In this document: one piece after another, positions 7,163-14,460 of the stretch
Position numbering within the stretch: position 1 is the stretch's first letter
Layout: every line of letters begins with the position of its first letter
NCBI GenBank assembly: GCA_043424535.1
Contig: JBHWOV010000041.1
Span: 1-14,460, forward strand
From: DSM-111022 sp043424535
GTDB taxonomy: Bacteria; Bacillota; Bacilli; Lactobacillales; Aerococcaceae
DNA: 14,460 nt
Direction: 5' to 3'
Made by a program: the position numbers and the translations under genes
The notes under the pieces: generated by a model
What the model was told of the DNA's origin: nothing
The model's database searches: none
The model's input: the letters and a program-made list of their open reading frames with translations, nothing else

Positions 7163-7516
7163 TTAATTAGCTTCTACAAATGAATAAACTTCCTCTAATG
7201 TCATCGAACTATCACAACGTGATTTCACATTATCACCATCAGAATATAATAATCCTGGTACTGTTGGAATATTATATTTATCACGAAAATCTTGTAAAGC
7301 ATCCAAATCTTCTGGATTTTCAGAATTTAGATAATAGATGTCGAGATTTTTTTCTTCATATGCTTTATCAAGTGTTTGAACAAATTTTCGGCAATAAGGA
7401 CATGTAGGACGTCCGATAAAAACGATCGTCCCTGTCTCATTTTCTAATTTATCTGCTGCTTCTTTTGCTAATACTGGTTCAAAATTTTGTACAATTTCAT
7501 CAAAGTTCTTTTCCAT
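7163..7516 (-). CDS. Thioredoxin-like protein with CPYC motif
   Basis: This 117-residue protein has a thioredoxin fold. The redox motif Cys39-Pro-Tyr-Cys42 follows the strand TIVFIGRPT, and IPTVPG near 83-88 supplies the expected cis-proline. CPYC is the glutaredoxin-type sequence, but the length and overall layout resemble the small thioredoxin-like accessory proteins of Lactobacillales (PedC/bacteriocin transport accessory type). A third cysteine is Cys100 in KSRCDSS. There is no signal peptide, so it acts in the cytoplasm, probably as a thiol-disulfide reductant of unknown target. The start is supported by GAGGTGATT. It follows the LPNTG protein gene by 42 bases with no terminator between them, but also has its own extended -10. 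I see no bacteriocin gene nearby, so a bacteriocin role is not supported. Confidence 0.85.
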   Translation of the reverse strand: MEKNFDEIVQNFEPVLAKEAADKLENETGTIVFIGRPTCPYCRKFVQTLDKAYEEKNLDIYYLNSENPEDLDALQDFRDKYNIPTVPGLLYSDGDNVKSRCDSSMTLEEVYSFVEAN

Positions 7517-7535
7517 ATAATCACCTCTTCAATAA

Positions 7536-7544
7536 ATTATATCA
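7536..7544 (-). promoter_or_regulatory. Possible extended -10 promoter of the thioredoxin-like gene
   Basis: TGATATAAT reads on the - strand, a perfect TATAAT with TG extension. No clear -35 lies upstream, and the leader before the ATG would be only about 13 bases. It could allow expression separate from the upstream surface protein gene. Confidence 0.42.
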
Positions 7545-7558
7545 TTTATTAGAGAGAA

Positions 7559-9151
7559 TTAGTCCAATTTCGTGTCATGATATTTTTTCATTTCTTGGTG
7601 CCGTATATAACGATTAATAATCAACAAGACAATCGCCACGATAACTAATCCAATCGCTACCCAATTAAGCCAATTACTTTCACCGGTATTTGGTAAACTC
7701 CCCTTTCTTGGATTATCATCGCTCGATTGACTCGATTGTCTACCAGCATTCAATTTTGGTCGCGTATTCGGTTTAGGCAAAGATTTATTGTTATTCCCTG
7801 ATCCTGAACCCATTAATTTTCCTTTAAGATTATTTAAGCCTTGATTATGATATGCATTTTCATCGTCATGATTTACTTCATCATTATTTTCCATAAAGGA
7901 ATAATCAGATGCTTCTTCAATGATTGCTTCATCTACCAAATCTAATCGTTTATTATAATAAAAATCGTAAAAACCACTCGTGCCCGTATCATTTACTTGC
8001 CATTTTTTCGATCCTTCGTCAAAGAACACTAATTTAATTTGGTGCTTACTTTGTAAATTTTGGACTTTATTTATCGTATCTGTATCCCATGCTTCTTTAT
8101 TATTTAAGAAGGTAACTAATTGATTTTGTAAAGTTTCATGCGCTTCTTCATTAATCGTTTTAAAATAGTGATACTGGCCCTCTTTTGTTTGAATCACTTG
8201 ATTATAAAGTTGATGAAACGCATCTAAATTATTAGTTTTATAATATGAATCCAAACCAAATTGCGCTAATGTTTCAATATCTTGTAAAGATAATTCATGG
8301 GCATAAGTATAATAATGCAAACTTTCTTCATCAAATTGAATAGCTTGTTTATTGGACAAAATCATACTTAAATCATCAGGAGTCATTTGTTTTTGAAAAA
8401 TGTCATAAATTTGTTCGAAACGAACTTTTCGATAAGCATCTGGAACAAATTGATTAAGATATTGATGAATTTGCACGAGAAAATCTTCTAAACTCGCTTC
8501 TTGATTTAATAAAATCGTATTGGGATTTAAATAATCCATGGAATATGGATACATTAAACTTTGATTTAATTCCTGTTCATCGATAATATGTTCCTGATTA
8601 AAGTCTAATGAGTCGTATTCATATTGTAATTGATAATAAGTGTTTTCTAATTCTTTTTGACGGGATATCAGCTCATTTAATTGATTTTGTATTTCATTAA
8701 GATAATTTTGCCATTCAATGACAGATTCATTCTCACTAAGAATGGCCAATTGAGCCTCTTGTGATAATTCATTAAATCCATCATATTCATGAATCGCTTG
8801 GTCATAAAGTTGTTCTATGACAGATTCCATCTCTCGATTGGCAGTAGCTAAAGAATTTTGTTCTCCAAATTCAAGTTGATGGATCGTTTGATTTAACTGA
8901 TCATATTCTTCTCGAATGCTTTCCATTTGATGCAATAATGATGCTTCTTCAGCCGCCATTTGATCATTATATGTTTTGCTAGTTTGTGCAGCTTTAATTA
9001 ATTCAATCGCCCTTTCTTTTTCTAATGGAATCATGGTAATAAAGCGACTTAAAATATATGGTTCTGGTTGTTCTGAAGCAATGATTGCTTGAACTGACAT
9101 AGATACAATCCAAAATACGATAATAAAAATTGAGAATATTTTTCTTTTCAT
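7559..9151 (-). CDS. LPNTG cell-wall-anchored surface protein with coiled coil
   Basis: This 530-residue exported protein has a signal peptide (MKRK then a hydrophobic stretch to about residue 25). A long Glu/Gln-rich helical region with likely coiled coil lies at about 60-180 and a mostly helical middle at about 215-375. A Gly/Asn/Pro/Ser-rich spacer (about 447-485) leads to the sortase motif LPNTG at 486-490, a membrane span at about 495-513, and a tail. The basic residues RYIRHQEMKK are followed by KYHDTKLD, so the tail after the membrane span is longer than usual for sortase substrates. I find no cysteine and no known binding domain, so the role (adhesion, wall spacer or other) is unknown. 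The ATG is preceded by AAAGGGGTG. It probably shares a transcript with the thioredoxin-like gene downstream. Confidence 0.85.
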   Translation of the reverse strand: MKRKIFSIFIIVFWIVSMSVQAIIASEQPEPYILSRFITMIPLEKERAIELIKAAQTSKTYNDQMAAEEASLLHQMESIREEYDQLNQTIHQLEFGEQNSLATANREMESVIEQLYDQAIHEYDGFNELSQEAQLAILSENESVIEWQNYLNEIQNQLNELISRQKELENTYYQLQYEYDSLDFNQEHIIDEQELNQSLMYPYSMDYLNPNTILLNQEASLEDFLVQIHQYLNQFVPDAYRKVRFEQIYDIFQKQMTPDDLSMILSNKQAIQFDEESLHYYTYAHELSLQDIETLAQFGLDSYYKTNNLDAFHQLYNQVIQTKEGQYHYFKTINEEAHETLQNQLVTFLNNKEAWDTDTINKVQNLQSKHQIKLVFFDEGSKKWQVNDTGTSGFYDFYYNKRLDLVDEAIIEEASDYSFMENNDEVNHDDENAYHNQGLNNLKGKLMGSGSGNNNKSLPKPNTRPKLNAGRQSSQSSDDNPRKGSLPNTGESNWLNWVAIGLVIVAIVLLIINRYIRHQEMKKYHDTKLD

Positions 9152-9171
9152 AATTTACACCCCTTTTAATA

Positions 9172-9200
9172 AATAAACAAAATAATTGGAATGATGTAAA
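9172..9200 (-). promoter_or_regulatory. Possible promoter of the LPNTG protein gene
   Basis: On the - strand TTTACA (9195-9200) and TTTATT (9172-9177) are 17 bases apart in a very AT-rich stretch between the capA-family terminator and the gene. The -10 matches the consensus at only four of six bases and could be chance. Confidence 0.28.
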
Positions 9201-9210
9201 ATAAAATTGA

Positions 9211-9246
9211 AAAAAATAAAAAACCCATCATCCAATGGACGATGGG
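9211..9246 (-). terminator. Rho-independent terminator of the nuclease-pyc-CapA operon
   Basis: CCCATC-A-TCC and GGA-C-GATGGG (9224-9233 and 9237-9246) form a stem with one A-C mismatch and a 3-base loop. On the - strand a long T tract (TTTTTTATTTTTTT) follows. It begins 18 bases after the stop codon of the CapA-family gene. Confidence 0.88.
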
Positions 9247-9264
9247 GTAGAATAAATTGTTAAT

Positions 9265-10347
9265 TTATTCATCTAAATATTCAACAATTTCCACATGATT
9301 CGTATAGTAACGCATTTTTTCATGAAGCGCAGCAAATGTCCCTTCAACATCAACACCGTATTCAGCAGCATCTGCTAAAGGTACGACACCATGCTCTGTG
9401 AACTCTGGATAACCATATCCATAAGTTGGCATCATGCGCATTTTTTCTAAGACGACATCATCTTGCCCGGGATATTTAGCAAATGTATATTCAAAAATTC
9501 CACCAATTTTTGTCTCTGGTTGCACTTGTCCATGAATAAAATTACCGTGAGAGTATAAAGCACCTTGACTTGGGCTAAAGTAATCAAATGGTTGGACAAT
9601 ATGTGGATGGCCTCCTAAATAAAAATTCGCTCCTGCATCTCTGACAATATTCACAATTTCTCGTTGGTATTCATTAGGATATGATTCATATTCTTCTCCC
9701 AATTGCATATTGACAACTGCGACGTCCGTTTTTGATGCGAGTAATTCTGTTTCCAGTTTAACCAATTCAGGATCAATGAGGGCCAATAAATATTGTTCAT
9801 CTTCAGGGATATAATTTCCATTCGCACCATAACTATAAGATAAAAAGCCTACTTTTAAGCCATTAACTTCGATAATACGCAAAGTATTATAATCATCCCA
9901 GCTTTCAAAACTGCCGACATACATCATGTCGCGATCTTTAAGCTCTTGAATAGATCGATGCGCTCCTTCGCTCCCATGATCCATCGTGTGATTTGTGGCA
10001 TTCGTTACGATGTCTACTCCTGCATCCTTAAGAGCGTCTATTATTTCTGGTGGCGAACTAAATAGAGGATAAGATTGAGGACCGGTTAAGTCTCCCGCGG
10101 CAATCACTTCGAGATTCGCCGTTGTTATATCTGCATTTTCCATATATTTTTTTACCGCAGCAAATTGTTTGGTAAAGTCATATGTTTCTCCATTCCAAGC
10201 ATCTTGATACACAGTATCATGAACGAGAATATCACCAACGGAACGAATCGTAACCCTTTGCACTTCTTCTGCTGAAATGGGCAATACAGTCACAGATAAA
10301 ACAAGAACGCTTAATATAAAACTGAAACATTTCTTTCTAAAATGCAT
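9265..10347 (-). CDS. Secreted CapA-family protein (PGA_cap metallophosphatase-like fold)
   Basis: This 360-residue exported protein has a signal peptide (RKK, hydrophobic core, ISA-EE cleavage near 26). Family motifs of the calcineurin-like CapA fold appear in order: SVGDILVHD (Asp39, His43), TANLE (78-80), NATNHTMDHG (Asn119, His120), and GGHPHIVQP (His247, His249). The usual HWGxEY motif reads MQLGEEY here: Gln215 and Leu216 replace the expected His and Trp, and that His is likely a metal ligand by analogy with related metallophosphoesterases. The protein may therefore have altered or lost activity. CapA is named for poly-gamma-glutamate capsule synthesis, but no capB or capC is present, so a capsule role is not supported. 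It starts 11 bases after the pyc stop, and its SD site (AGAGGT) overlaps that stop codon, implying translational coupling. Confidence 0.88.
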   Translation of the reverse strand: MHFRKKCFSFILSVLVLSVTVLPISAEEVQRVTIRSVGDILVHDTVYQDAWNGETYDFTKQFAAVKKYMENADITTANLEVIAAGDLTGPQSYPLFSSPPEIIDALKDAGVDIVTNATNHTMDHGSEGAHRSIQELKDRDMMYVGSFESWDDYNTLRIIEVNGLKVGFLSYSYGANGNYIPEDEQYLLALIDPELVKLETELLASKTDVAVVNMQLGEEYESYPNEYQREIVNIVRDAGANFYLGGHPHIVQPFDYFSPSQGALYSHGNFIHGQVQPETKIGGIFEYTFAKYPGQDDVVLEKMRMMPTYGYGYPEFTEHGVVPLADAAEYGVDVEGTFAALHEKMRYYTNHVEIVEYLDE

Positions 10348-10358
10348 TGATCTTACCT

Positions 10359-13300
10359 CTATTCTTCAAATTCAATTAATAAATCGCCCGTTTCAATGGT
10401 GTCACCCTCATTTGCATTAATTGATAGGATTGTACCATCTTTAGGAGCACGGATTGCTGTTTCCATCTTCATGGCTTCTGTGACCATGAGTATTTGATTT
10501 TGCTTAACATTTTCGCCGACTTTGACGTCAATCGAATAAATTTTACCAGGCATTTGTGCACCAATATGATTCGGATTGGCACGATCCGCTTTTTTGCGAC
10601 GAACTACGGTCGTTTCAACATGTTGGTCTTGGACTTTGATTGCTTCTGGGATACCATTTAATTTAAAATAGACAATCCGATTGCCTTCATGATCCAATTC
10701 ACCAATACTGGTTAATTCAATCCATAGATTTTTCCCTGGTTCTAGCGTTACGATAATTTTTTCATGAGGTTTCATTCCATAAAAGAATACTGGGGATTCA
10801 AGAATATCAATTTTTCCAAATTCTTCAATAAATCCTAAATATTCTTTGAATACTTTTGGATATAAAGCATTACTTAATAAATGACGTTCGTGAACTTGAT
10901 CATAAACTAAGTCCTCAATTTCTTTCGCGCCTTGTTCAAAATCATAGTCCGGTAATAAATTGCCTGGTCTTTCTTCATACGGTTCAATATCTTTTAAGAC
11001 AACTTCTTGCAATGCTTTATTCATACCACCTGCTGGTTGGCCAATATCTCCTCTAAAGAACTGCACGACTGAATCTGGAAAATCTAAAGTCCAGCCTTCT
11101 TCAATAACACTCTTTTCATCCAAGTCATTTTGGACCATAAAGATAGCCATATCTCCCACAACTTTTGATGAAGGCGTCACTTTAACAATATCACCAAATA
11201 ATAAGTTCACACGGTGATACATGGATAAGACTTCATCATATCTATCTCCGAGACCTAATGAGCTTGCTTGTAATTTAAGATTACTATATTGTCCACCCGG
11301 CATCTCATATTCATAGACTTTTGTCCAATTTGTCGTGAGATCACTCTCAAAAGGCTTATAATATTCACGCGTATCTTTGAAATAGTCAGATAGTGCATCA
11401 TTTGCTTCAACATTTACTTTAACAGAGCGCTCTGTACCCTGGCGTGCATAATAAAGTGCATTCGCATCAGGTTGTGAATTTTGTCCAGATAAAGCTGCAT
11501 TGGCTGTATCAACAATATCAACACCAGCGTCAATCGCTCTTGAATAGGTAGTAATACCATTCCCCGCCGTATCATGAGTGTGTAAATGGATAGGTATATT
11601 AATTTCATCTTTCAACGCTTTAATTAATTGATAAGCGGCTTCTGGTTTTAAAATTCCTGACATATCCTTGATTGCTAATGTATGAACGCCCAGTGACTCA
11701 ATCTCTTTGGCTAATTTGACATAATAATCAAGCGTATATAAGTCAGAACGCTCTGGATTTAAAATATCACCGGTATAACAAATCGTTCCTTCTACCAATT
11801 TTCCTGTTTCAAGGGCAGATTCAATCGGGAACTTCATCGCTTCAATCCAATTGAGTGAGTCGAAAATACGAAATACATCGATTCCATCTTTAGCAGCTTG
11901 GTTAATAAAACGTTTGACCACATTATCTGGATAATTCGTGTAACCCACTGCATTAGAGGCACGTAAAAGCATTTGGAATAAAATATTTGGTATCGCTACA
12001 CGCAAATCGATTAAACGATCCCAAGGACTTTCTTTTAAGAAATTGTAAGCAACATCATAGGTTGCACCGCCCCACATTTCTAATGAAAAATAATCAATTA
12101 ATTGGTCATTGATAAATGGTGCGACTTGTATCATATCATTCGTTCTCAGCCGTGTTGTGAGTACAGATTGATGCGCATCTCTTAATGTAGTATCTGTTAT
12201 GAGTGCATCTTTTTCATTTTGAATTTGTTTAATGACTGCGTCAGGTCCTGAACGATCTAATAATTGTTTAAATGTTTCTTGTTCTTGATTTTTCGGTTGC
12301 CAAATACGACCATGTTGATTGACTGATTCAGCATGGAAACGATAATCATAATCTGGTATTTCTGGAATTGACCGTGGTCCAAAGACCGGTTTATCATCAA
12401 CATCAATTCCCGGGAAACCATTGACGGTTACATTAGCAATATAATGTAATAATTTCGTTCCTCGATTACGTGGTTCTAAAAAGTTAAATAATTCAATATG
12501 TTGATCGATAAAGGTCGTATCATAATTACCCGACTGGAAATCAGGATTTTCAATAATATTTAATAAATAACGTGTATTTGTTTTCACACCAACAATACGG
12601 AGCTCATTTAATGCCCGGCGCATTTTTTCGATGGTGCCCTTCTTTGTACTTGCATAGGTCGATATTTTCACTAAGAGTGAATCATAATAAGGCTGAATAA
12701 CTCCTCCGCCATAAGCATCTCCTGCATCGAGTCGAATACCAGCACCACCTGGTGAATGATAACCGACAATTGTTCCTGAATCGGGTGCAAAATTATTTGC
12801 AGGATCTTCAGTTGTGACACGACTTTGAATAGCATACCCATTCATTGGAATATCTTCTTGTTGTGGTATCCCGATTTCTTCGCCAAATAGACTTTCACCG
12901 TCAGCGATTAAAATTTGTGTTTTAACGATATCCACACCTGTGATTAATTCAGTGATTGTATGCTCTACTTGCACACGTGGATTGACTTCAATAAAGTAAA
13001 ATGCATCATCACTAACTAAAAATTCCACTGTTCCGGCATTTACATAGCCAATATGATTCATTAATTGCAAGGAAGCATCCGTTAATTGTTGTCGCATCTC
13101 ATTAGATAAATTGAATGAAGGTGCCACTTCAACAACTTTTTGGTGGCGACGTTGAATTGAGCAATCCCGTTCATATAAATGCACAATATTTCCATGCTCA
13201 TCGCCGAGTATCTGCACTTCAATATGTTTTGGTTTGTCGATATAACGCTCAACATAAATTGCATCATCACCAAATGATGTCTTCGCTTCTGATTTAGCTA

Positions 13301-13856
13301 AACGATAACTTTCTTCTAAATTTTCCAACTCTTTGACGACACGTATTCCCTTACCGCCGCCGCCATTCACAGCCTTAATCATAATTGGCAAGCCATGTTC
13401 ATCTACAAAAGCTTTTAATTCATCGAAGCTATCGATCGTGCCATCGCTACCTGGAATCACAGGTAAACCCGCATCAATCGCTGTTTCACGTGCGCTCGTC
13501 TTATCACCGAACATTTCTAAGTGTCTTAATTCAGGACCGATGAATTTAATTCCTTCTTCAGCACAACGCTTAGCAAAGACACGATTTTCACTTAAGAAAC
13601 CATACCCTGGATGAATAGCATCAACTTGCTTATCTTTTGCTAATTGAATAATGCCTTCAATATCTAAGTAAGATTCAACGGCGCCTAAACCTTCTCCAAT
13701 TAAATAAGATTCATCCGCTTTTTGACGGTGTAATGCCCCAATATCTTCATTAGCATAAATAGCAACGGTCTGAATACCTAATTCCTGACAGGCACGAATA
13801 ATCCGAATCGCTATTTCACCACGATTAGCAATCAAAACTTTATTAATTTTTTTCAC
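10359..13856 (-). CDS. pyc: Pyruvate carboxylase
   Basis: It converts pyruvate, bicarbonate and ATP to oxaloacetate, a biotin-dependent anaplerotic step in the cytoplasm. All domains are in one 1165-residue chain of normal length. Biotin carboxylase (about 1-455) has KAVNGGGGKGIRVV at 161-174 and EVNPRVQVEH with Arg294. Carboxyltransferase (about 550-820) begins DTTLRDAHQS; predicted metal ligands are Asp560, carbamylated Lys730 (AIKDMSG), His759 and His761 (HLHTHD). A linker/allosteric region follows, then the biotinyl domain, with biotin on Lys1130 of EAMKMET. No frameshift or missing key residue is seen. The start is GTG, preceded by AAGGTGAT that overlaps the stop codon of the nuclease gene nine bases upstream. 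Biotin ligase must be encoded elsewhere. Confidence 0.97.
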   Translation of the reverse strand: MKKINKVLIANRGEIAIRIIRACQELGIQTVAIYANEDIGALHRQKADESYLIGEGLGAVESYLDIEGIIQLAKDKQVDAIHPGYGFLSENRVFAKRCAEEGIKFIGPELRHLEMFGDKTSARETAIDAGLPVIPGSDGTIDSFDELKAFVDEHGLPIMIKAVNGGGGKGIRVVKELENLEESYRLAKSEAKTSFGDDAIYVERYIDKPKHIEVQILGDEHGNIVHLYERDCSIQRRHQKVVEVAPSFNLSNEMRQQLTDASLQLMNHIGYVNAGTVEFLVSDDAFYFIEVNPRVQVEHTITELITGVDIVKTQILIADGESLFGEEIGIPQQEDIPMNGYAIQSRVTTEDPANNFAPDSGTIVGYHSPGGAGIRLDAGDAYGGGVIQPYYDSLLVKISTYASTKKGTIEKMRRALNELRIVGVKTNTRYLLNIIENPDFQSGNYDTTFIDQHIELFNFLEPRNRGTKLLHYIANVTVNGFPGIDVDDKPVFGPRSIPEIPDYDYRFHAESVNQHGRIWQPKNQEQETFKQLLDRSGPDAVIKQIQNEKDALITDTTLRDAHQSVLTTRLRTNDMIQVAPFINDQLIDYFSLEMWGGATYDVAYNFLKESPWDRLIDLRVAIPNILFQMLLRASNAVGYTNYPDNVVKRFINQAAKDGIDVFRIFDSLNWIEAMKFPIESALETGKLVEGTICYTGDILNPERSDLYTLDYYVKLAKEIESLGVHTLAIKDMSGILKPEAAYQLIKALKDEINIPIHLHTHDTAGNGITTYSRAIDAGVDIVDTANAALSGQNSQPDANALYYARQGTERSVKVNVEANDALSDYFKDTREYYKPFESDLTTNWTKVYEYEMPGGQYSNLKLQASSLGLGDRYDEVLSMYHRVNLLFGDIVKVTPSSKVVGDMAIFMVQNDLDEKSVIEEGWTLDFPDSVVQFFRGDIGQPAGGMNKALQEVVLKDIEPYEERPGNLLPDYDFEQGAKEIEDLVYDQVHERHLLSNALYPKVFKEYLGFIEEFGKIDILESPVFFYGMKPHEKIIVTLEPGKNLWIELTSIGELDHEGNRIVYFKLNGIPEAIKVQDQHVETTVVRRKKADRANPNHIGAQMPGKIYSIDVKVGENVKQNQILMVTEAMKMETAIRAPKDGTILSINANEGDTIETGDLLIEFEE

Positions 13857-13860
13857 TTAA

Positions 13861-13867
13861 TCACCTT
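13861..13867 (-). promoter_or_regulatory. SD site of pyc overlapping the upstream stop codon
   Basis: AAGGTGA on the - strand includes two bases of the nuclease TAA stop and lies four bases before the GTG start of pyc. This supports the GTG start and suggests translational coupling of the two genes. Confidence 0.75.
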
Positions 13868-14460
13868 ATTTCCAAATATTTAGTTCTTTAGCTTTCGCTT
13901 CTTCTTCTGAACGTCGTAATAATTGTTCATAAGAATTATTAGGTGGATTTACATACCTAACGGTGGCTAGTCCATCTACAACTAATTCATTCAAAACTAA
14001 TGTTTCATCAGCATAGACATATCCTAAAATTCTGTCATAATGATCAGTCGCTGGACCCACATCCAATTCCAAATACACTTGCTTCGAACGATTTAGTAGC
14101 GCTTCATTCAGATCACGTGCTTCAATAGCATATGGCTCACTGTTTTTTAATTGATCATGGTCAATTTCCGGAGCATCAATCATTAAATAGCGAATTTTAA
14201 CACGTTCTCCTAATAATGTAGCATCAATCGTATCACCATCAATAATTCGATCGACTTCAATCGGCAACAAAGTTAATTTGGGAAGGATCTCCATATTGGT
14301 TCCATCAAATGTTTGTGCTAATTGATCATGCTCGGCCGTATCAATAGTCATTGTAGACTGATCTGATTCTAATAATTCTGGAAAAAATAAAATCAGTGCA
14401 ATGATAACAATGACCGAGATAAGTGAAGAAGCATGCTTTCTATTAGATCGATGATGTTTT
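13866..14460 (-). CDS. Exported or membrane-anchored thermonuclease (SNase family), 5' end outside the window
   Basis: The SNase domain is a Ca2+-dependent nuclease fold cutting DNA and RNA. Counting from the internal ATG at 14351, conserved residues align with staphylococcal nuclease: Asp40 (IIDGDT), Arg54, Asp59 and Glu62 (IRYLMIDAPE), and Arg107 (HYDRILGYVY). The internal ATG has no SD site. The frame stays open to the window edge: 14382-14429 encodes a hydrophobic stretch (SSLISVIVIIALILFF) preceded by a basic segment (KHHRSNRK). That is a signal peptide or membrane anchor, so the true start lies beyond 14460. The nuclease would act outside the cell, in nucleic acid breakdown or nutrient scavenging. 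The domain looks intact. It is probably the first visible gene of an operon with pyc and the CapA gene. Confidence 0.87.
   Translation of the reverse strand, partial: KHHRSNRKHASSLISVIVIIALILFFPELLESDQSTMTIDTAEHDQLAQTFDGTNMEILPKLTLLPIEVDRIIDGDTIDATLLGERVKIRYLMIDAPEIDHDQLKNSEPYAIEARDLNEALLNRSKQVYLELDVGPATDHYDRILGYVYADETLVLNELVVDGLATVRYVNPPNNSYEQLLRRSEEEAKAKELNIWK

Noticed and set aside
7163..7516. Bacteriocin accessory gene implying a bacteriocin cluster
   Set aside because: The thioredoxin-like protein has that general shape, but no precursor peptide, immunity gene or ABC transporter is nearby.
9265..10347. Poly-gamma-glutamate capsule locus
   Set aside because: Only a CapA-like protein is present; no capB, capC or capD-type gene lies in the window, and its neighbours are pyruvate carboxylase and a surface protein gene.
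10856..13614. Several open frames of 60-93 codons opposite or within pyruvate carboxylase
   Set aside because: They are shadows of a strongly conserved gene, lack SD sites and have no recognisable protein features.

Overview
The window is low-GC DNA that looks like a Gram-positive Firmicute of the order Lactobacillales. Evidence is the Shine-Dalgarno (SD) sites of the AGGAGG/GGTGAT type, short rho-independent terminators, a sortase-type surface protein, a LysM autolysin, and a water-forming NADH oxidase that closely resembles enterococcal and related enzymes from memory. A member of the Aerococcaceae (Aerococcus/Facklamia type) would fit, but the genus is an inference without any search. Coding density is normal chromosomal. 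I see no insertion sequence, phage gene, CRISPR array, tRNA or rRNA.

Layout: one rightward gene at the left edge (BrnQ branched-chain amino acid transporter) ends at a bidirectional terminator (about 1358-1393). Everything else reads leftward. From right to left the transcription units are: (a) a membrane-anchored or secreted thermonuclease that runs off the right edge, pyruvate carboxylase, and a secreted CapA-family protein, joined by gaps of 9 and 11 bases with SD sites placed on the upstream stop codons, ending at a terminator near 9211-9246; (b) an LPNTG surface protein and a small CPYC thioredoxin-like protein, ending at 7111-7146; (c) a 972-residue secreted autolysin with its own promoter, ending at 4057-4084; (d) water-forming NADH oxidase with its own promoter, ending at 2425-2452; (e) a 147-residue protein of unknown function followed by a lipocalin-like protein that shares the BrnQ terminator.

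How they fit together: the metabolic genes are pyruvate carboxylase (anaplerotic oxaloacetate), NADH oxidase (NAD+ regeneration with oxygen) and BrnQ (amino acid uptake). The envelope group is an autolysin with two catalytic domains, an LPXTG protein, a CapA protein and an exported nuclease. They are neighbours but I see no single pathway uniting them. The window is mostly ordinary core genome. The points most worth a second look are: an altered active-site motif in the CapA protein (Gln-Leu where His-Trp is usual); a glucosaminidase-(LysM)5-amidase architecture; perfect inverted repeats lying on the autolysin and NADH oxidase promoters; the operon coupling an exported nuclease, pyruvate carboxylase and CapA; and an in-frame membrane segment extending the nuclease beyond the obvious ATG. 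I did not find a convincing undescribed multi-gene system.
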